From Durusdinium trenchii (lineage: Eukaryota; Sar; Dinophyceae; Suessiales; Symbiodiniaceae): a stretch of 64,000 nucleotides of DNA. The first letter of the stretch is position 1. Every line of letters begins with the position of its first letter. The stretch lies in assembly GCA_963970005.1 (NCBI GenBank), contig CAXAMN010021573.1, forward strand, positions 1 to 64,000, given 5' to 3'. Below are positions 53,091 to 64,000 of this stretch, one piece after another. Position numbers and translations under genes: made by a program. The notes under the pieces were generated by a model. The model was given only the letters and a program-made list of their open reading frames with translations. It made no database searches and was not told the origin of the DNA.

Positions 53091-53533
53091 TGTGTATTCC
53101 AACCTTTTGAGAGGTGCTTGGGAGAGGCGCTCCCTGAAAAAGATCACGGTGTCGTCAACCACTTCACAGGTGAAACGACCTGAATCCACAGCCTAGGATC
53201 AACTTCTTGAAGACAGGCGACCCTGTCCAGTGGTGGAACTGCCCCCTTCAGGAAGATGATAAAAGATGTGCAGTGAGATCAACTCTCCTTAGCTCATGGT
53301 CGTGATTTAGAAAGGCATTCCTACAGATAAAACATGATAAACCGATTCCAATTCAATATGTAATTCGAGCAGTTTTCATCCTAGTTGGTGCTTCTCCTGC
53401 CCAGGATGCCGTTCCTTTCTTCCCACCTGGACACCCCAAGTCACTGTGTATGGACACCGCCGAGTCACCGCTATGAGAGCGCCGAGTCTCCGAGTCTCCG
53501 AGACAGGCGTGGGTCGAAACCGCTCGTTTGCAG

Positions 53534-53682
53534 GAGATGGCGCGTCGCTTGGAGTGGGGAACGCCCAGCTGCGGATCGGAGCGCGGGTCGCCGGGTCGCG
53601 GGCTCGGGAGCGCTGAAGCGAAGGGCGTGAGCGAAGCCTGGGAACACCAAGGTGCTGAAGCCTGGAACGGTATAGAAGTCCA
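53534..53682 (+). CDS. Candidate exon, frame ambiguous
   Basis: After TCGTTTGCAG one frame reads EMARRLEWGTPSCGSERGSP and on to a stop near 53682, but two other frames are open over much of the island. Confidence 0.25.
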
Positions 53683-54011
53683 GTGAGTTCGACGATCTGG
53701 AAGGAGACTGAAGGAAAGGAAGTACCCTAGGATTTGAGCAACCTATTGCTTTAAAGATTGCTTTAATGGTCTGAATCCCAAAGAGCCATTGTTTTGACTC
53801 TACACCACCAGGTCAACCATTCTTTTAATGGTAGTATTTTCCTCACTTCGGGCCACCCATTCTCGGTTTTCGTCCGATCGTCTTGGACTCCTGCCTTCTG
53901 GGGGCGGCTCCACTGCGCTCTCAAATGCTCCGTGAAAACTACCCGACCGAGTTGTCGTTCTTTTGAAGGGGCCGGACATTATATGTGGGTTACGGGTTGA
54001 AAGTTGAAAGT

Positions 54012-54167
54012 AGATGGCACAACCAACCCCATCTAAAAGACATCTTGGGGTGGCAGTGCTATCTACTCTGAAACCAATGCAACAACTATTCGGCCTTAAT
54101 GAAGCAGGGTCCTGGTATGGCCAAGTGGGGAGTACCTTTTAAAGGGCTTTTAAAGGCTGCTTTGGCT
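54012..54167 (+). repeat. Family G dispersed repeat, copy 2
   Basis: AGATGGCACA, CATCTAAAAGACATCTTGGG and TTTTAAAGGCTGCTTTGG match 34944-35151 in order. Confidence 0.6.
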
Positions 54168-54984
54168 TACCAAAAGGTGTCCCCTTGATTTGAATCCTTC
54201 GCCCAACACGCCGTGAACGGCGTGTTGACAGGAGTCAGGTGACGCCTTGCATCGTTATTTTTCCACAAGGTGACCGTCTTTTCTCGGAGCAGATATGATT
54301 TGAATGTGCTTGCCAGCCTCCCAAGACTTCTCATTTCGTGGTCCGTTTGCATGTAGCAAAGCTCAAGCACTCAAACTCCTGGCTTTTCTGCCCTGTTGCA
54401 GCTCAAACGGCACACTCTGCCAAGGGGCTTGGAACGACAAGAAGCGCTTCATGTCGTGTCAGGGGAGGCCAGCGGCGGAACTGGGGAACCTGTGACGAAG
54501 AATAACTTCACCCAGACCCATCCAAGGAGTTGTCGCAATCACAGAATCAGGCGAGAATTGAAGGTGTAGAGCACTTGCCCAGTCTCAACAGGTCTCAATC
54601 TGGGTGGATGGCCCCTGGGAAGTCAGGGAGAAGGCACCAAATAGCTGAGACCACCGCGAGGCTTTGCATGGACACGTCGAATCATTTCATTGACCCGGAC
54701 CCCCCGCGAAAAAGGCACCTGTTTGCGGGTCAGCAGCAGTGACGGGGTTTTCATGGGTTTTCCAGCAGCCGCCGGTGACGGAGCCGCGGATGAGAGGTAC
54801 GGTTCGCAAAAGACCGCTGGTGAAATGAGCCAATAAGCCGTATACGAACGACGTTGGAGACCACTCGTGGGTCGATTACGAGGTGAATAGGAGAGCAGCA
54901 CTCTGGAGATCTCTGCTTGAACTGTTTGGAGCACTGGATTCAGCTTGGCCATATGGCATCCAACCAGCCTTGATTTAAGGGTGT

Positions 54985-55055
54985 TTACCGGAAGAACATA
55001 AGGACTTCACACAACAAAACCAGCTCAACCATTTTTAAATGGTCGTGGAAGGCTA
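54985..55055 (-). repeat. Family B dispersed repeat, inverse copy
   Basis: Read on the minus strand: CCTTCCACGACCATTTAAAA, GGTTGAGCTGGTTTTG and TGTGTGAAGTCCTTATG, matching 30013-30100. Confidence 0.55.
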
Positions 55056-55059
55056 GGGC

Positions 55060-56625
55060 CCCTCATACAACGATCAACGGTACCGGTGGCAAAGAGGACG
55101 CAGTTTTCCCACCCGAAGGGGCCAGCGTTCCGCACCAACTGGGTGCCAGGTGCAGTACCAGGATGCCTACAGCAGCTTTATGTACGGAGACCCAACAATG
55201 GGTGAAAGATGAAGGGGAGTTGCAAGAGGAAAGTTCCAAAAGCACGCCAATGGCCTTTAGGTCTTCATGGAGATGTTTGCCCTCTTGATTTTTTGTTTGA
55301 CACTCACCAGTTTGGGGATTGGTTTCAGTAAAAAAGCGAAGGCAGGCGACCGTTTTTGCCGAGCAACATGGAAGGAGTCAGGTTCTGGTTTCCCCAAGAC
55401 TAGGAGCCAGATCCAACTTGAGTATACAGTGACAGCCAAGGATGGCTTCGAGGGAAGGAGCCACATCCTGCATCCACCCCAGGAATCTTGGTGGCGAAGA
55501 GACCCTCTACAGCTTGATTTGGCTTTCCATCTGTGATACAGCGCAGCTTGATCGATCGGTCCAAAGGCGAGGCGAAAAGGATTGTTTGAAGAAACATCCA
55601 GGGCCTCGACGCCATGAACACCAGGAATTCTCAGTGGATGTTCAGCCAACTCCATGGAACTGCTGGCCAAGTTCGTTTCATCCTTGTTTCACCATCAATG
55701 TCTATTCTGCTTTTGCTAGATGAGCAAGCCTCCCTACTGTTTCATGGTAAGAATACATATGTTTTTGCAACCTTGAGCCTCCAAATGATCCTCCTTCAAG
55801 AAGAGCGTTTTGGAAGGCACGTGGCTGCCTGACATAGTTTCAGCTGGGAAGAAGACAGTGACATGATCTCACATGCAAGGGCCAAATCTCCCAGCCATGA
55901 AATCCACGTGATCTGAAACTTCGCACTGTTGTAAACCATGCGTTTCACATCTCACAAACATCTCGTGAGCCCTCGAGCTCTTCGAGCTTGAAACGGTCCG
56001 AACCTGAGGCTCGATGTGGGCCACAAGCGTTCGGTGACGATGACCATCCAATGTGCAGATCCCACGCAGGTGCGCATGCGCAATACGCGAACAAGGGCTC
56101 TTTTGGGCTCGAGCTGAACAATTTTGCAGCGGGACTTAAAGACACGTGAGAATTCCAAATTCAAAGACATGTTCAACATATTAAATGAGCCGTTCACTTC
56201 GGTGGTGGAGTCGAACTGGGCTTCTAGGGGAGAAGCGGTCACCAAGGTGTGCTGGCACTAGAGCCCATGTCTCCTGAGGATCCTCACTCACCCTGCGAGG
56301 TATTCAAGAAACACACCGCCGCCTGCATTCTGAGTTTAGACCTCTTTACCATCTTCCACTGGCTTTTGGTTCGCGTCCATGCCAATTTCCGATCTTTGCA
56401 TGCTCCTGGCACCTCTGTCACTTCAGACAATTTGGAACAAACAGCCACCATCTTCCAGAAGCCTTTCCAACATGGTCAAGGGTGTGGCTCCCTCGATCAA
56501 GTCCTGGTCGACCTGGTGCGTCCGAACCACAAATGGGCGGGCTTCAACAACGGACTTCCGGTGGAGGTGGGTGGGTCCACTTGCATGCAGAGAGAATGGA
56601 TCGCAAGGGGACAATGTCATTTGGC
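55060..56625. other. Long stretch without a supported exon
   Basis: Frames at 55267-55536 (+, hydrophobic start MEMFALLIFCLTLTSLGIGF) and 55670-55257 (-) are open but lack codon bias and splice-like borders. At 56249-56653 an open + frame exists, likewise unconvincing. Confidence 0.3.
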
Positions 56626-56629
56626 CAGA

Positions 56630-56740
56630 TTACTAGGGGCAAGAAGCTACTAGGAGCTCCTGGCATCGCTATGAACGGAGCAAGGACGCTACGAACGGGG
56701 CTCCTGGCCTTGCTACTAGGAACAAGAAGCTACACTCAAC
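56630..56740 (+). repeat. CTACTAGTAGC-type dispersed tandem repeat, locus 3
   Basis: CTACTAGGAGCTCCTGGC, ATCGCTATGAACGGAGCAAG and GACGCTACGAACGGGGCTCC follow each other, as in locus 1. Confidence 0.7.
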
Positions 56741-57088
56741 TTGCTCCTGGAATCTCGTGGACCCGAATCGCTGGCGTCTGGGTGGTGACAGAAGTGGGAG
56801 AAGCCGGACCGGTTACGGTCTCGAGTCGCAAGGGTTCGATTCGGCAAATCTTGACCTGGGTCATCATCTCCTGCTGGTTTGACTTAAAGGTTCGACAATT
56901 GGGAACAGTGAGGCTCTGACACTTGAAGCATCAGAAATTAAGGCAGGTTTGTTTAACATGTCTATAACGTATTTCATGCGTTGAATATGGGCAAACCCGC
57001 GCCAAGTGCAAGCCTGCGGCGGTTCCTGCACAAACTGTGCCAACCCGTGCAAACCAGCGCAAACACATTCAGACACATTCCCGTTGTA

Positions 57089-57218
57089 ATGGGAGATTCC
57101 GTGAGAACCGGTTCGTCGGAAGCGGAGCGAAACGGGGACACCCTCGGCAGGGACAGTATCATATTGGACGTGGAAGAACCTTGGGCTGTGGAGAGTGTAG
57201 GACTTGCTGCATTTTTTG
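57089..57218 (+). CDS. Candidate first exon, unknown protein
   Basis: From an ATG the frame reads MGDSVRTGSSEAERNGDTLG, then DSIILDVEEPWAVESVGLAA and FF, ending at the strong donor TTTG|GTACGT in phase 1. Codon bias is good in the first half. It could be an internal exon if an upstream acceptor is used. Confidence 0.4.
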
Positions 57219-57429
57219 GTACGTGTGGGCACAACTGGAACATGGGATATCAGAGTTCAACAAATCCTGGGTGGTGGTTTCAATCGTATGTTTACAATTT
57301 TCAACCACCTTTAAATTGAGCTTATTGATCTCACTGATGAATTCTTTTCAGTTGAAGCCCCCAGACTCTGGCATGCCCTCCATGCCTTGACACTCTTCCC
57401 TCTCTTGCGCCTCGGGCACTTGCTCGCAG

Positions 57430-57588
57430 GCGAGCATTGGGACCTACACCTTGGAGCTTCAGCGCGGCAGCTGCCCACCGCAGCGGCCCTACTTCGAACC
57501 GGACAAGAGGACCCCGGCGGACCCGCCCTCCGAAGCGTCCAAACGCCCCGTCGAGACGACCCAAGAGGACCCTGGGGGAGACCGCTGA
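57430..57588 (+). CDS. Candidate terminal exon, Pro-rich tail
   Basis: After CTTGCTCGCAG the phase-0 frame reads ASIGTYTLELQRGSCPPQRP, then YFEPDKRTPADPPSEASKRP and VETTQEDPGGDR to TGA, with nearly all codons ending in G or C. The phase-1 frame is also open and would match the exon at 57089-57218, so the splice partner is unsettled. Confidence 0.5.
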   Translation, partial: ASIGTYTLELQRGSCPPQRPYFEPDKRTPADPPSEASKRPVETTQEDPGGDR

Positions 57589-57835
57589 AAAGGATTGGGG
57601 GGGAGGTGTCTGTTTATTGGAAACGACCGCGCTTTTTGAAGGGACGTCACCCTTCCAAGAAAGTATCTCCTTTTTTGTGTCAATATGTTTTTTTTTAATG
57701 CATATAAACTGTAATATATGTTCTTTCAAGCGCCCTCCCAGACCATGAGACTCTCCCGTCCTTTCCCTTCAACGTCCTTTGGAGTCCGAGAAAAATCCGT
57801 CGAGTCCGCATACATCGCGGTGCCTTGCGCGGCAG

Positions 57836-57930
57836 GAAGTGCGTGAACTTTTGCCCCGAAGGCTTGGTCCGAAGCTGCGGACGGGGCTGGAGAGGACGGG
57901 GCTGCAGCTTGTTTCTGCTGGTCGTACCAG
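57836..57930 (+). CDS. Candidate exon, basic helix
   Basis: Between TTGCGCGGCAG and CGTACCAG|GTCGAG the frame reads EVRELLPRRLGPKLRTGLER then TGLQLVSAGR, phase 0 in, two bases left over. Codon bias good. Family unknown. Confidence 0.42.
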
Positions 57931-58789
57931 GTCGAGTGCATTTAAAGAAACAGGTGATGATCTAGAGATGTGTTGCGCACAGCGGATTCCATGTCGGAAT
58001 GGTTTTAAAGTGCGTATCAGTGGATGTGCTGGGCAGCCGCACCCCGACATGGAACTGTGCGTATTCAAAGGGCCCCCGATTGAGGTCACTTGAGCCTCTG
58101 AAAGGTCACGTAGAGATACGTAGAGACACTAAAAGTCACTTTGAAGGTCCTTTTTCCTGTGGTTTTTCATGATTTATCCTAGAGACTTAGAGAGTTTGAA
58201 CAACCCTGCAACCGAAAAAGAGCGGAGGGTCCCAGTTCAGGTCTCTCGAGCTTAATCTGTTGGATGTTGGGTTTCTTGTGGCCGCGTCGATTGGTGTCCT
58301 TCGTGGTTCGTGCATTTGGAACGTTGGACAGAGGGGGTTGCGTCGGCTACAGCAGCAGGTTTAGATGAGTTGACCTGTGAACCAAAATAACACGATTGGA
58401 GTGTGTTGACCAGACATTCTTGCTCAATATTAGCATCAAGAATCAAGATATATTAATTTACGAACTGAACCAGCTAGAGGTTCCCTGTTCAAACAGATCA
58501 TGAACGAACACCTCGCAAGCCTGCATCAAGAGGTGCTTGCAGGGTATTTTTAAACATAATGTTTCAAGGGTTTTCAAGGATTCGAGTAAAAATCTAGAAT
58601 CTAGTATCAAAGAGAGACTCTTATGACATCACATCTTGCGATACTAGTAGCAACATCATGTTCTTGTGCTATGTGCAGTCTTTTTCGCCCCCAAACACCA
58701 CCAGGCTTCTACCGGAACGACTTGGACGAACGCTGTTCACGGTGCAACGACAACTGCAAGGCGCGGCACGCAGCGGTGCAATCGGCATC

Positions 58790-58847
58790 AACCCCTGAAA
58801 CCACCCCAATGTATGTAAATATGCCATAGGTGGAGTGTCGGGGTTTG
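58790..58847. repeat. Family A half-element
   Basis: ACCACCCCAATGTATG, ATATGCCATA and GGAGTGTCGGGG match one arm and the loop of the foldback at 7960-8052; the other arm is missing. Confidence 0.45.
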
Positions 58848-59135
58848 GTGGATTCTCTGGAAATGGAGGGGACCTCCAGGAGGGAAGCATATTTCTTTTC
58901 CATGGCACGCAGTGAATGAAAGGAAGCTTGGCAGAGAACCCCAGGATCTCTTTCGAGTCCAATCTCCGTGAGGGGGGGGGGCGTTCATCCTTGGAGATGC
59001 TTCCCCTCTGACCGGTCAGAATTCTTGCAGCAAGGCGGCGACTTGAAGACTCTTGAAGACTCAGAGGAGCTGACTTCAGTAAGCAAGCTTCGCTTCTCCA
59101 AACCAATCGACGAAACCTCTCGGTCCTCGATGCAG

Positions 59136-59264
59136 CGGCGCGTCTCTGCTCATCCTCTGCGTGCCGAGGTGTGCACGGGCTTGTTGACCTGCAAGATGTG
59201 CGTGCCGGATGACGTGCAGTATACCTACGTGAGGGGCGCTCGTCACAGCGACAGGGACGGTGGG
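59136..59264 (+). CDS. Candidate exon with Cys residues, unknown protein
   Basis: After TCCTCGATGCAG the phase-0 frame reads RRVSAHPLRAEVCTGLLTCK then MCVPDDVQYTYVRGARHSD. Three Cys (VC, TCKMC) might bind metal. Codon bias is strong. It may end at CGACAG or run further into an Asp/Gly-rich part. Confidence 0.42.
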
Positions 59265-59998
59265 GAGGACGGTGGGGAGAGGTGGGACGGAGGTGCCAAC
59301 AAGGCCTCCGGGAAGTACACCATATGGTGGTTGCTTTTGTGGATGATGCTTTTTTCTTAGGCATTCGAAGACCAAGTTTCACCCCATAATTATGGTCATA
59401 ATATAGTGATGGTCTTTCCTTTTTGCCGAACGAACTTGGGCCTGCTTGTAGGGAGTTCAATACAGATTCTAACAAGCGCAAATCATGTCTTTAAAATTCA
59501 AATGTGGAGCCCCCTCAGCCAAACCCTGGTGACAAGAAGGTCAACGTTATCCTTTACTTTCGCAGTATCTTGACTCTGAGACTATCCGAATGGATAGACA
59601 GTTTTTTCAGGCAGCGACCCTTTCTTGACCCTTTCTGGACCCTCATGACCCTCAACTTGGTTTCTCGTTCGAGACCGACGCTGGAAACGCTTTGGATCTG
59701 CCTGGAGCCCGACTAGTCCACCGTGTAGCGGCGTAGCCTTCGCACTAGGTAGGTCAACCATCAGTCCCCTGGTGCCATATACCCACAGCCAGCTAAAGGG
59801 TTCACTGGTCTGGGGGGCACCCCGTGTGCCCCTTAAAGGAGGGTTGAACCCCAAATGGTTTAGAACCGTTCAGGAGTTTTCTTTCCAGTCACTGGTTGAC
59901 CCAGAGAGTTGTCAGACGCCCTTTCGAACGAACGCATGTTCGAAATTCAAGGGCCAACCACGTTGTTGAATACATTGCATTTAAAAATAAAGGATGTT

Positions 59999-60109
59999 CC
60001 AGGACCTTCCCAGTGACCCTGTCTGTAGATCTCAGTGGTGGGTCGGTCACTTAAGTCTGAAAAAAATTACTTGCCAAGCCGGAAAAGGTCACTGGGATGG
60101 TGCTCCTGG
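59999..60109. repeat. Foldback element, family C, copy 2
   Basis: CCAGGACCTTCCCAGTGACC at the left, and GGTCACTGGGATGG then CTCCTGG at the right, mirror each other as in 21606-21709. Confidence 0.7.
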
Positions 60110-60271
60110 TTTAAGGTGTTCTTTTTTGCTCCCACAAAAGAAGGTAACGAAGAGGTTGAGATGTTGCTTTGCTGAAAACACTCGCTATGTTTTTAGCATC
60201 GCATCGCATGAAAAACGGACATCAATCCTATGCTCTCCCCGTCGATGTTGGCATCGCCTTCTCTCGATCAG

Positions 60272-60350
60272 GTCATCCAACCGGACGGCAAATGCCACTT
60301 GGCCATCGGTGCGCCAGCGCATGGCAACCACGGGGAACGTGTGGCCACAG
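60272..60350 (+). CDS. Candidate 79-bp exon
   Basis: Between CTCTCGATCAG and GGCCACAG|GTGCAA the exon reads VIQPDGKCHLAIGAPAHGNH then GERVAT, phase 0 in and phase 1 out. Both borders are good and codons mostly end in G or C. Confidence 0.45.
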
Positions 60351-60735
60351 GTGCAAGCGCAGAAAGACCGAAGAATACCAGGCCTGAACTTCTGAAAGGG
60401 TCTATATACTCCCAGTGAACCCCAAGTACATTTCCTGAACACGTAGGGTTCTGGAAGACAGGTTCCTCTACAAACGGTTTTCCACTTCCATGATCAATCA
60501 GCTGTATGTTATTTTTTGAGGTCCCACAGAAGAATCCAAGGTACTTCAAGTTACTGTCCTTGCAACACCTTTCAACTCAGCGTGAAATTCTTACGGAAAC
60601 AAAAGACACAGTACAATGTAGTACACTTTGTTTTGATGAACATGCAATCCGCCTGCGAGCACGTGTCGTGTTGCCAATCCGCTAGCACGATCATGAATAG
60701 GAACGCCCTATCTCTGTGAAGCACGACGCAGGATG

Positions 60736-60805
60736 CAAAGCTACTAGTAGCTCCTGGCACTAACAAGAAACTACTAGTAGCAAGGGCATCGCTACTAGCA
60801 ACTAG
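60736..60805 (+). repeat. CTACTAGTAGC-type dispersed tandem repeat, locus 4
   Basis: CTACTAGTAGCTCCTGGCAC, AAACTACTAGTAGCAAGGGC and ATCGCTACTAGCAACTAGC follow each other. Confidence 0.75.
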
Positions 60806-61361
60806 CTATAAGAAAACCGCCTGTGCCGATGCGTGGTCCACGATGAGTGGTCCACGAGCCAGTTCGACCAAGCATCTCGATGTTCTCCCACGCTGGACTA
60901 TGAACCCACACTAGCCCTTTGGCCACTCAGGATACTTCAGGTTTTGTAGTCCTGAGGGAATGCCTGTTCAGATCTGTTCAGTAGTTGCCGGACCCAAATC
61001 CTTGGGTCTGGCCTTGGTTTTGAGAGGTTTCGAGGGACGGGGAGGTCGGCCCAAAGTCACGGAGCGTGGTCCTGTGACTACGATCTTCGGTTCGTGACCT
61101 CTGTGGTGTCTCTGCTGACATTTGTTGGACCATTACAGGCCTGTTGAGCGAGCGAAATCGGATCTCAAGGACGGTCAAGAACGGCTCAGGTCCTGGTGTT
61201 TTCTGTTTCATTGAAACCATCGAGCCAGTCGGGAGCGACGACCACAGTGCAGCGACCCTTCCATGGTGGTTCCGCCCGGGCTCGCCCATGCGAGGCCTGT
61301 GTCACTCTACCCCTGAAGGGTGGGATTTTCTATCCGCTTCAGGCAGGCGCCAGAAATCCGC

Positions 61362-61470
61362 TTCAGGCACTCGAAATGATCCTTTCAGAAACCGGACGCG
61401 GAAAGCCGGACGCGGAAACCAGACGCGTTCACCAGCAGTTGAGCGTACTCTATGTGACTGGAATCCACGA
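61362..61470 (+). CDS. Candidate exon, unknown protein
   Basis: A frame reads LQALEMILSETGRGKPDAET then RRVHQQLSVLYVTGIHDI. GGAAAGCCGGACGCGGAAAC nearly repeats the preceding bases. Borders are uncertain. Confidence 0.3.
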
Positions 61471-61685
61471 CATACCCGGTGACACCCCTGGTGCCCAAGA
61501 TCGCAGTCCCCTGAGTCGCGGTCGGGGACCGATCGGACGGACGGATGTGACGTCGTGATGTCCTGAGGCGAAGCCCAGGCGAATCATATCTATGCCAGGC
61601 GCCCCGCCCACGGTGCTACCCCCGTTGGTCCCCCTCGCCGCGGGTCCGTGGGTGTTTAATTGGGGGGGCGGTTGGCGTGGATCAG

Positions 61686-62025
61686 CTGCAAGCTAAGCTG
61701 TTTGGGGGATTTGGGGGGCACCCCACGCAACAAGAATTGGACTGGCGGGTGGCGTTGCCGAATTCATTTGCATGCCTTTGGGAATTTCTCTTTCATGCGA
61801 TTCTACGACCGTCGTGTGTGTCTGCGGCGTGGCAAGCTCAATTCTTGCTTGGGTTGAACAGGTGGAAGGTCCAGTTCGATCTAGATGCTCCGCAGTGCAG
61901 GAGCCAGTTTTTTTTGGCCTCTTACTCTGGAATAGCACTTGGGTCCAGCCACGACACCAACACCGCGCTGGCGCCGCTGGGAGAAACCCGGCTCCAAAAG
62001 AGCGAACCATCGCGGTGTCCCACAG
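61686..62025 (+). CDS. Candidate 340-bp exon of an unknown protein
   Basis: After GGCGTGGATCAG the phase-0 frame reads LQAKLFGGFGGHPTQQELDW, then RVALPNSFACLWEFLFHAIL, AAWQAQFLLGLNRWKVQFDL and on to LAPLGETRLQKSEPSRCPT at the donor CCACAG|GTTTGG (phase 1). The length, Trp/Phe pattern and lack of stops make this one of the best non-element coding segments. An alternative is that bases 61862-61948 are a very short intron. The exon at 62321 has a matching phase. Family not recognised. Confidence 0.45.
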
Positions 62026-62320
62026 GTTTGGATCTCTCCGACCAGGTGACAGGTGCTACTGGTAGGACCTAAGAAGGAGTGGTTTTAACGATCAGTGGAC
62101 TGACCTGTCCATTCCGCTGGGAACTGGTTGGCATGTTGCGAGACACGTTCCAAGAGACAAGCTGATCCGCTCAAATGAACATGTAAAATTAGAAGCAGAA
62201 ATGCAGTAGCAGGAAGTCAGGGTTCGCACTTCTGATGCATGACCCCGAAACAAGTGCTATACTGTAATTGCATTCATATTCCTGCTTCTGGGGCGCAGAA
62301 AAAGACGGATCAGATTGCAG

Positions 62321-62440
62321 GAGGACATGGCACTTACATGGATTTCCTATGGAGTCGGTCACGGGGTCACGGGTGGACCTGCGACGGGTGGACCTGCCGG
62401 GTGGTCGACAACACCGGTCACTGGAACCCCAGTCTGCCAG
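62321..62440 (+). CDS. Candidate 120-bp exon, Trp/Cys/Gly-rich
   Basis: Between CAGATTGCAG and CTGCCAG|GTTAGA, in phase 1 in and out, the exon reads GHGTYMDFLWSRSRGHGWTC then DGWTCRVVDNTGHWNPSLP. GWTCDGWTC is a short internal echo. It fits downstream of 61686-62025. Confidence 0.48.
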
Positions 62441-62789
62441 GTTAGAAGGGAGGGAGCCATGAATCCCGCCATGCCAGGTACAAATGGTGGTGTGCTGGCT
62501 TTGCCCTGCTCTTGCTCTTCCTAGCTCCCTTGGCCTGATCGGAGAGGGACCTGATCGGAGAGGGACAAGCGCTCAGCCGAGCGGAAGACTTCGAAAGGGA
62601 TCCAACTTCGAAGGTGAAGTGGAAGTGCTTCCGAAGTCTTCCGAAGAAATGACAAACCACCCAAGTATCCTCAGAATCAGTAGCTAGTATAGGTCCGAAC
62701 AACAGAACACTATATAAATTACACATGGATTGATGTCAGAACTGTCACTTGAAGTCTGAAGGGAAGAAACCACACCAGCGGAAGAAACC

Positions 62790-62942
62790 ATGCGCTCCAT
62801 GGTCCGGCTCGGCCAGGTTTGCTTCGGCTGCGCTGGGATCTGCACTCTCTGCCATGCGCCGCGCAAAGGCGGGACGTCGCGGTGGGGACGTCAGGAACAA
62901 ACGTCGAAGAATCAAAGATTGAACGATCCGTTTGACCCTTAA
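62790..62942 (+). CDS. Short frame with a Cys cluster
   Basis: MRSMVRLGQVCFGCAGICTL then CHAPRKGGTSRWGRQE and a stop at 62942. The spacing C-x2-C-x3-C-x2-C could bind zinc. A CAG before GTTTGC allows it to be an exon starting at 62817. No known zinc-finger class is matched with confidence. Confidence 0.35.
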   Translation: MRSMVRLGQVCFGCAGICTLCHAPRKGGTSRWGRQEQTSKNQRLNDPFDP

Positions 62943-64000
62943 GTATCTGAATAAACGTGCTGACAAATAGGATCAGCAACTTTTCCAGTTTGATGGATTG
63001 GGCACCAACATGGGAGTTTCTCATCGAATCTTTTTAGCCCCAAAGCAAAGAGATCACCCTCGCAGTTCATACAAGACTGTATATGCACACTATATCACAC
63101 TATTATCATAATTTAGTATAAATTTTAAGCTGTGGTAGATGGTTCCAAGATAGAACATCAGGGGTGAAGCCCTATAAATAAGGGAGGGCTATTGCTATCT
63201 GCTATTTTGTTTGACTTTTTGTTGAGTTGTTTTGGGATGCTTTTTTGGATTTGCTTCTTACCGTTTTTCTTACTCTTCCTTGCGTCTCTATGACCTCTCC
63301 TGCTCTTCCTTGTTTCTCAATGCTTTTCTGTGGTTTCTTCCGCTTTTCTAGCTTTTTTTCCTGCTTTTCTCTGCTTGTTTTGCTGTTCATTGCTATAAGT
63401 GTTGCTTTATGCATGCTTTTCTGGCTTTGTATGCTTTTCCCACTAAGTAACTGTGGGCATGGAAAATGGCCTGGACTCCTGGACAGTTATTTCTTCTATG
63501 AACAGCTATATAGCTTTTTCAGTTCTACTGAAGCAACTATAGAGAAACCACGACTGCACAACAAATTCACCAATCGCAACCCTCCTTGGGGGATTTCTCC
63601 GTCACACAGCAAAGTGACTCACATGGAAGTGGGCAAGGCCACCGTCTCGGCTGTTGGAGTCTTTGTTGGAACCAAAATCAGCTGGGGTTCTCGACTTCCA
63701 TAGTGAGCTGGAGCATCCTCCACATGATGGTCCTAGAGGTCCCTACCGCTTTTGCTGTCATTTTCTTCACCAGCTTCACCCTTTTCTGAGTGACCCCCAA
63801 ACCCATCGTTCGAACATGAATGATCAAGACTGATGGTGCACTACCCAAAAGCTACGTTGATACAACGATGGTATCTATACAACAAATAAACTTGCAACCT
63901 TAGTACAGCCTGCAAGCATCTGCAAGCTACTTCTGTTGAAGTCAATTCTGTTCGGAGAATCTATGGATGCGGAAACTGGTGAAGAAAAACCACATCCCAG
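62943..64000. other. Pyrimidine-rich tract and no certain gene
   Basis: 63225-63430 is rich in TTTTCTGCT-like units and yields a false hydrophobic frame. At 63610-63703 a frame reading KVTHMEVGKATVSAVGVFVG then TKISWGSRLP and TAG follows CACACAG and might be a terminal exon, but a second frame is equally open. Confidence 0.35.

Noticed and set aside
63227..63703. 158-codon frame with many hydrophobic residues, resembling a membrane protein
   Set aside because: Most of it is a pyrimidine-rich TTTTCTGCT tract; the hydrophobicity comes from base composition.
1..64000. Dinoflagellate spliced leader gene, tRNA, rRNA or CRISPR array
   Set aside because: No match to the conserved leader end (TTTTGGCTCAAG), no cloverleaf with both promoter boxes, no rRNA core, and no regularly spaced repeats with unique spacers were seen by eye.

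Overview
The window looks like nuclear DNA of a dinoflagellate, most likely a Symbiodiniaceae (Symbiodinium sensu lato). Three things suggest this. Coding signal comes as short GC-rich islands with G/C-ending codons, separated by long AT-richer introns. Many small foldback and tandem repeats are scattered through it. It also holds a large retroelement of a type reported (from memory, 2018) from Symbiodinium, in which a retrotransposon carries a C5 cytosine methyltransferase. No bacterial operons, rRNA or tRNA genes were found. There is one assembly gap (10 N at 32171).

Layout. 1-24 kb: widely spaced candidate exons, mostly + strand and of unknown function, among foldback elements and microsatellites, plus a decayed minus-strand coding remnant at 18.2-19.1 kb. 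24.3-26.8 kb: five candidate exons whose splice phases all agree; they encode a protein with at least two hydrophobic segments, one resembling a cation-channel S6 helix. 27-43 kb: more isolated exons and a duplicated block of about 0.5 kb around the gap (32.1-34.0 kb). 43.0-44.0 kb: two exons of another gene. 44.3-51.8 kb: the retroelement, same orientation. 52.0-52.6 kb: an exon that is phase-compatible with the exon before the element, so the element may lie in an intron. 53-64 kb: further isolated exons and repeats.

The retroelement is the clear highlight. On the + strand it reads Gag-like protein, reverse transcriptase, first part of RNase H, complete C5 DNA methyltransferase, remainder of RNase H, tyrosine recombinase: a DIRS-like (tyrosine-recombinase) layout. 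The methyltransferase lies between the first catalytic Asp strand of RNase H and its remaining catalytic residues, so the RNase H fold is split. About nine frame changes break the reading frame, yet the catalytic motifs are nearly all intact: a recently decayed copy, or one with indel errors. A set of hairpins follows the recombinase. By inference, RT and RNase H make the DNA copy, the methyltransferase could methylate CpG on it, and the recombinase integrates it.

Exon calls outside the element rest on splice-like borders, codon bias and plausible composition only. No function is claimed except where stated, and all need transcript support.
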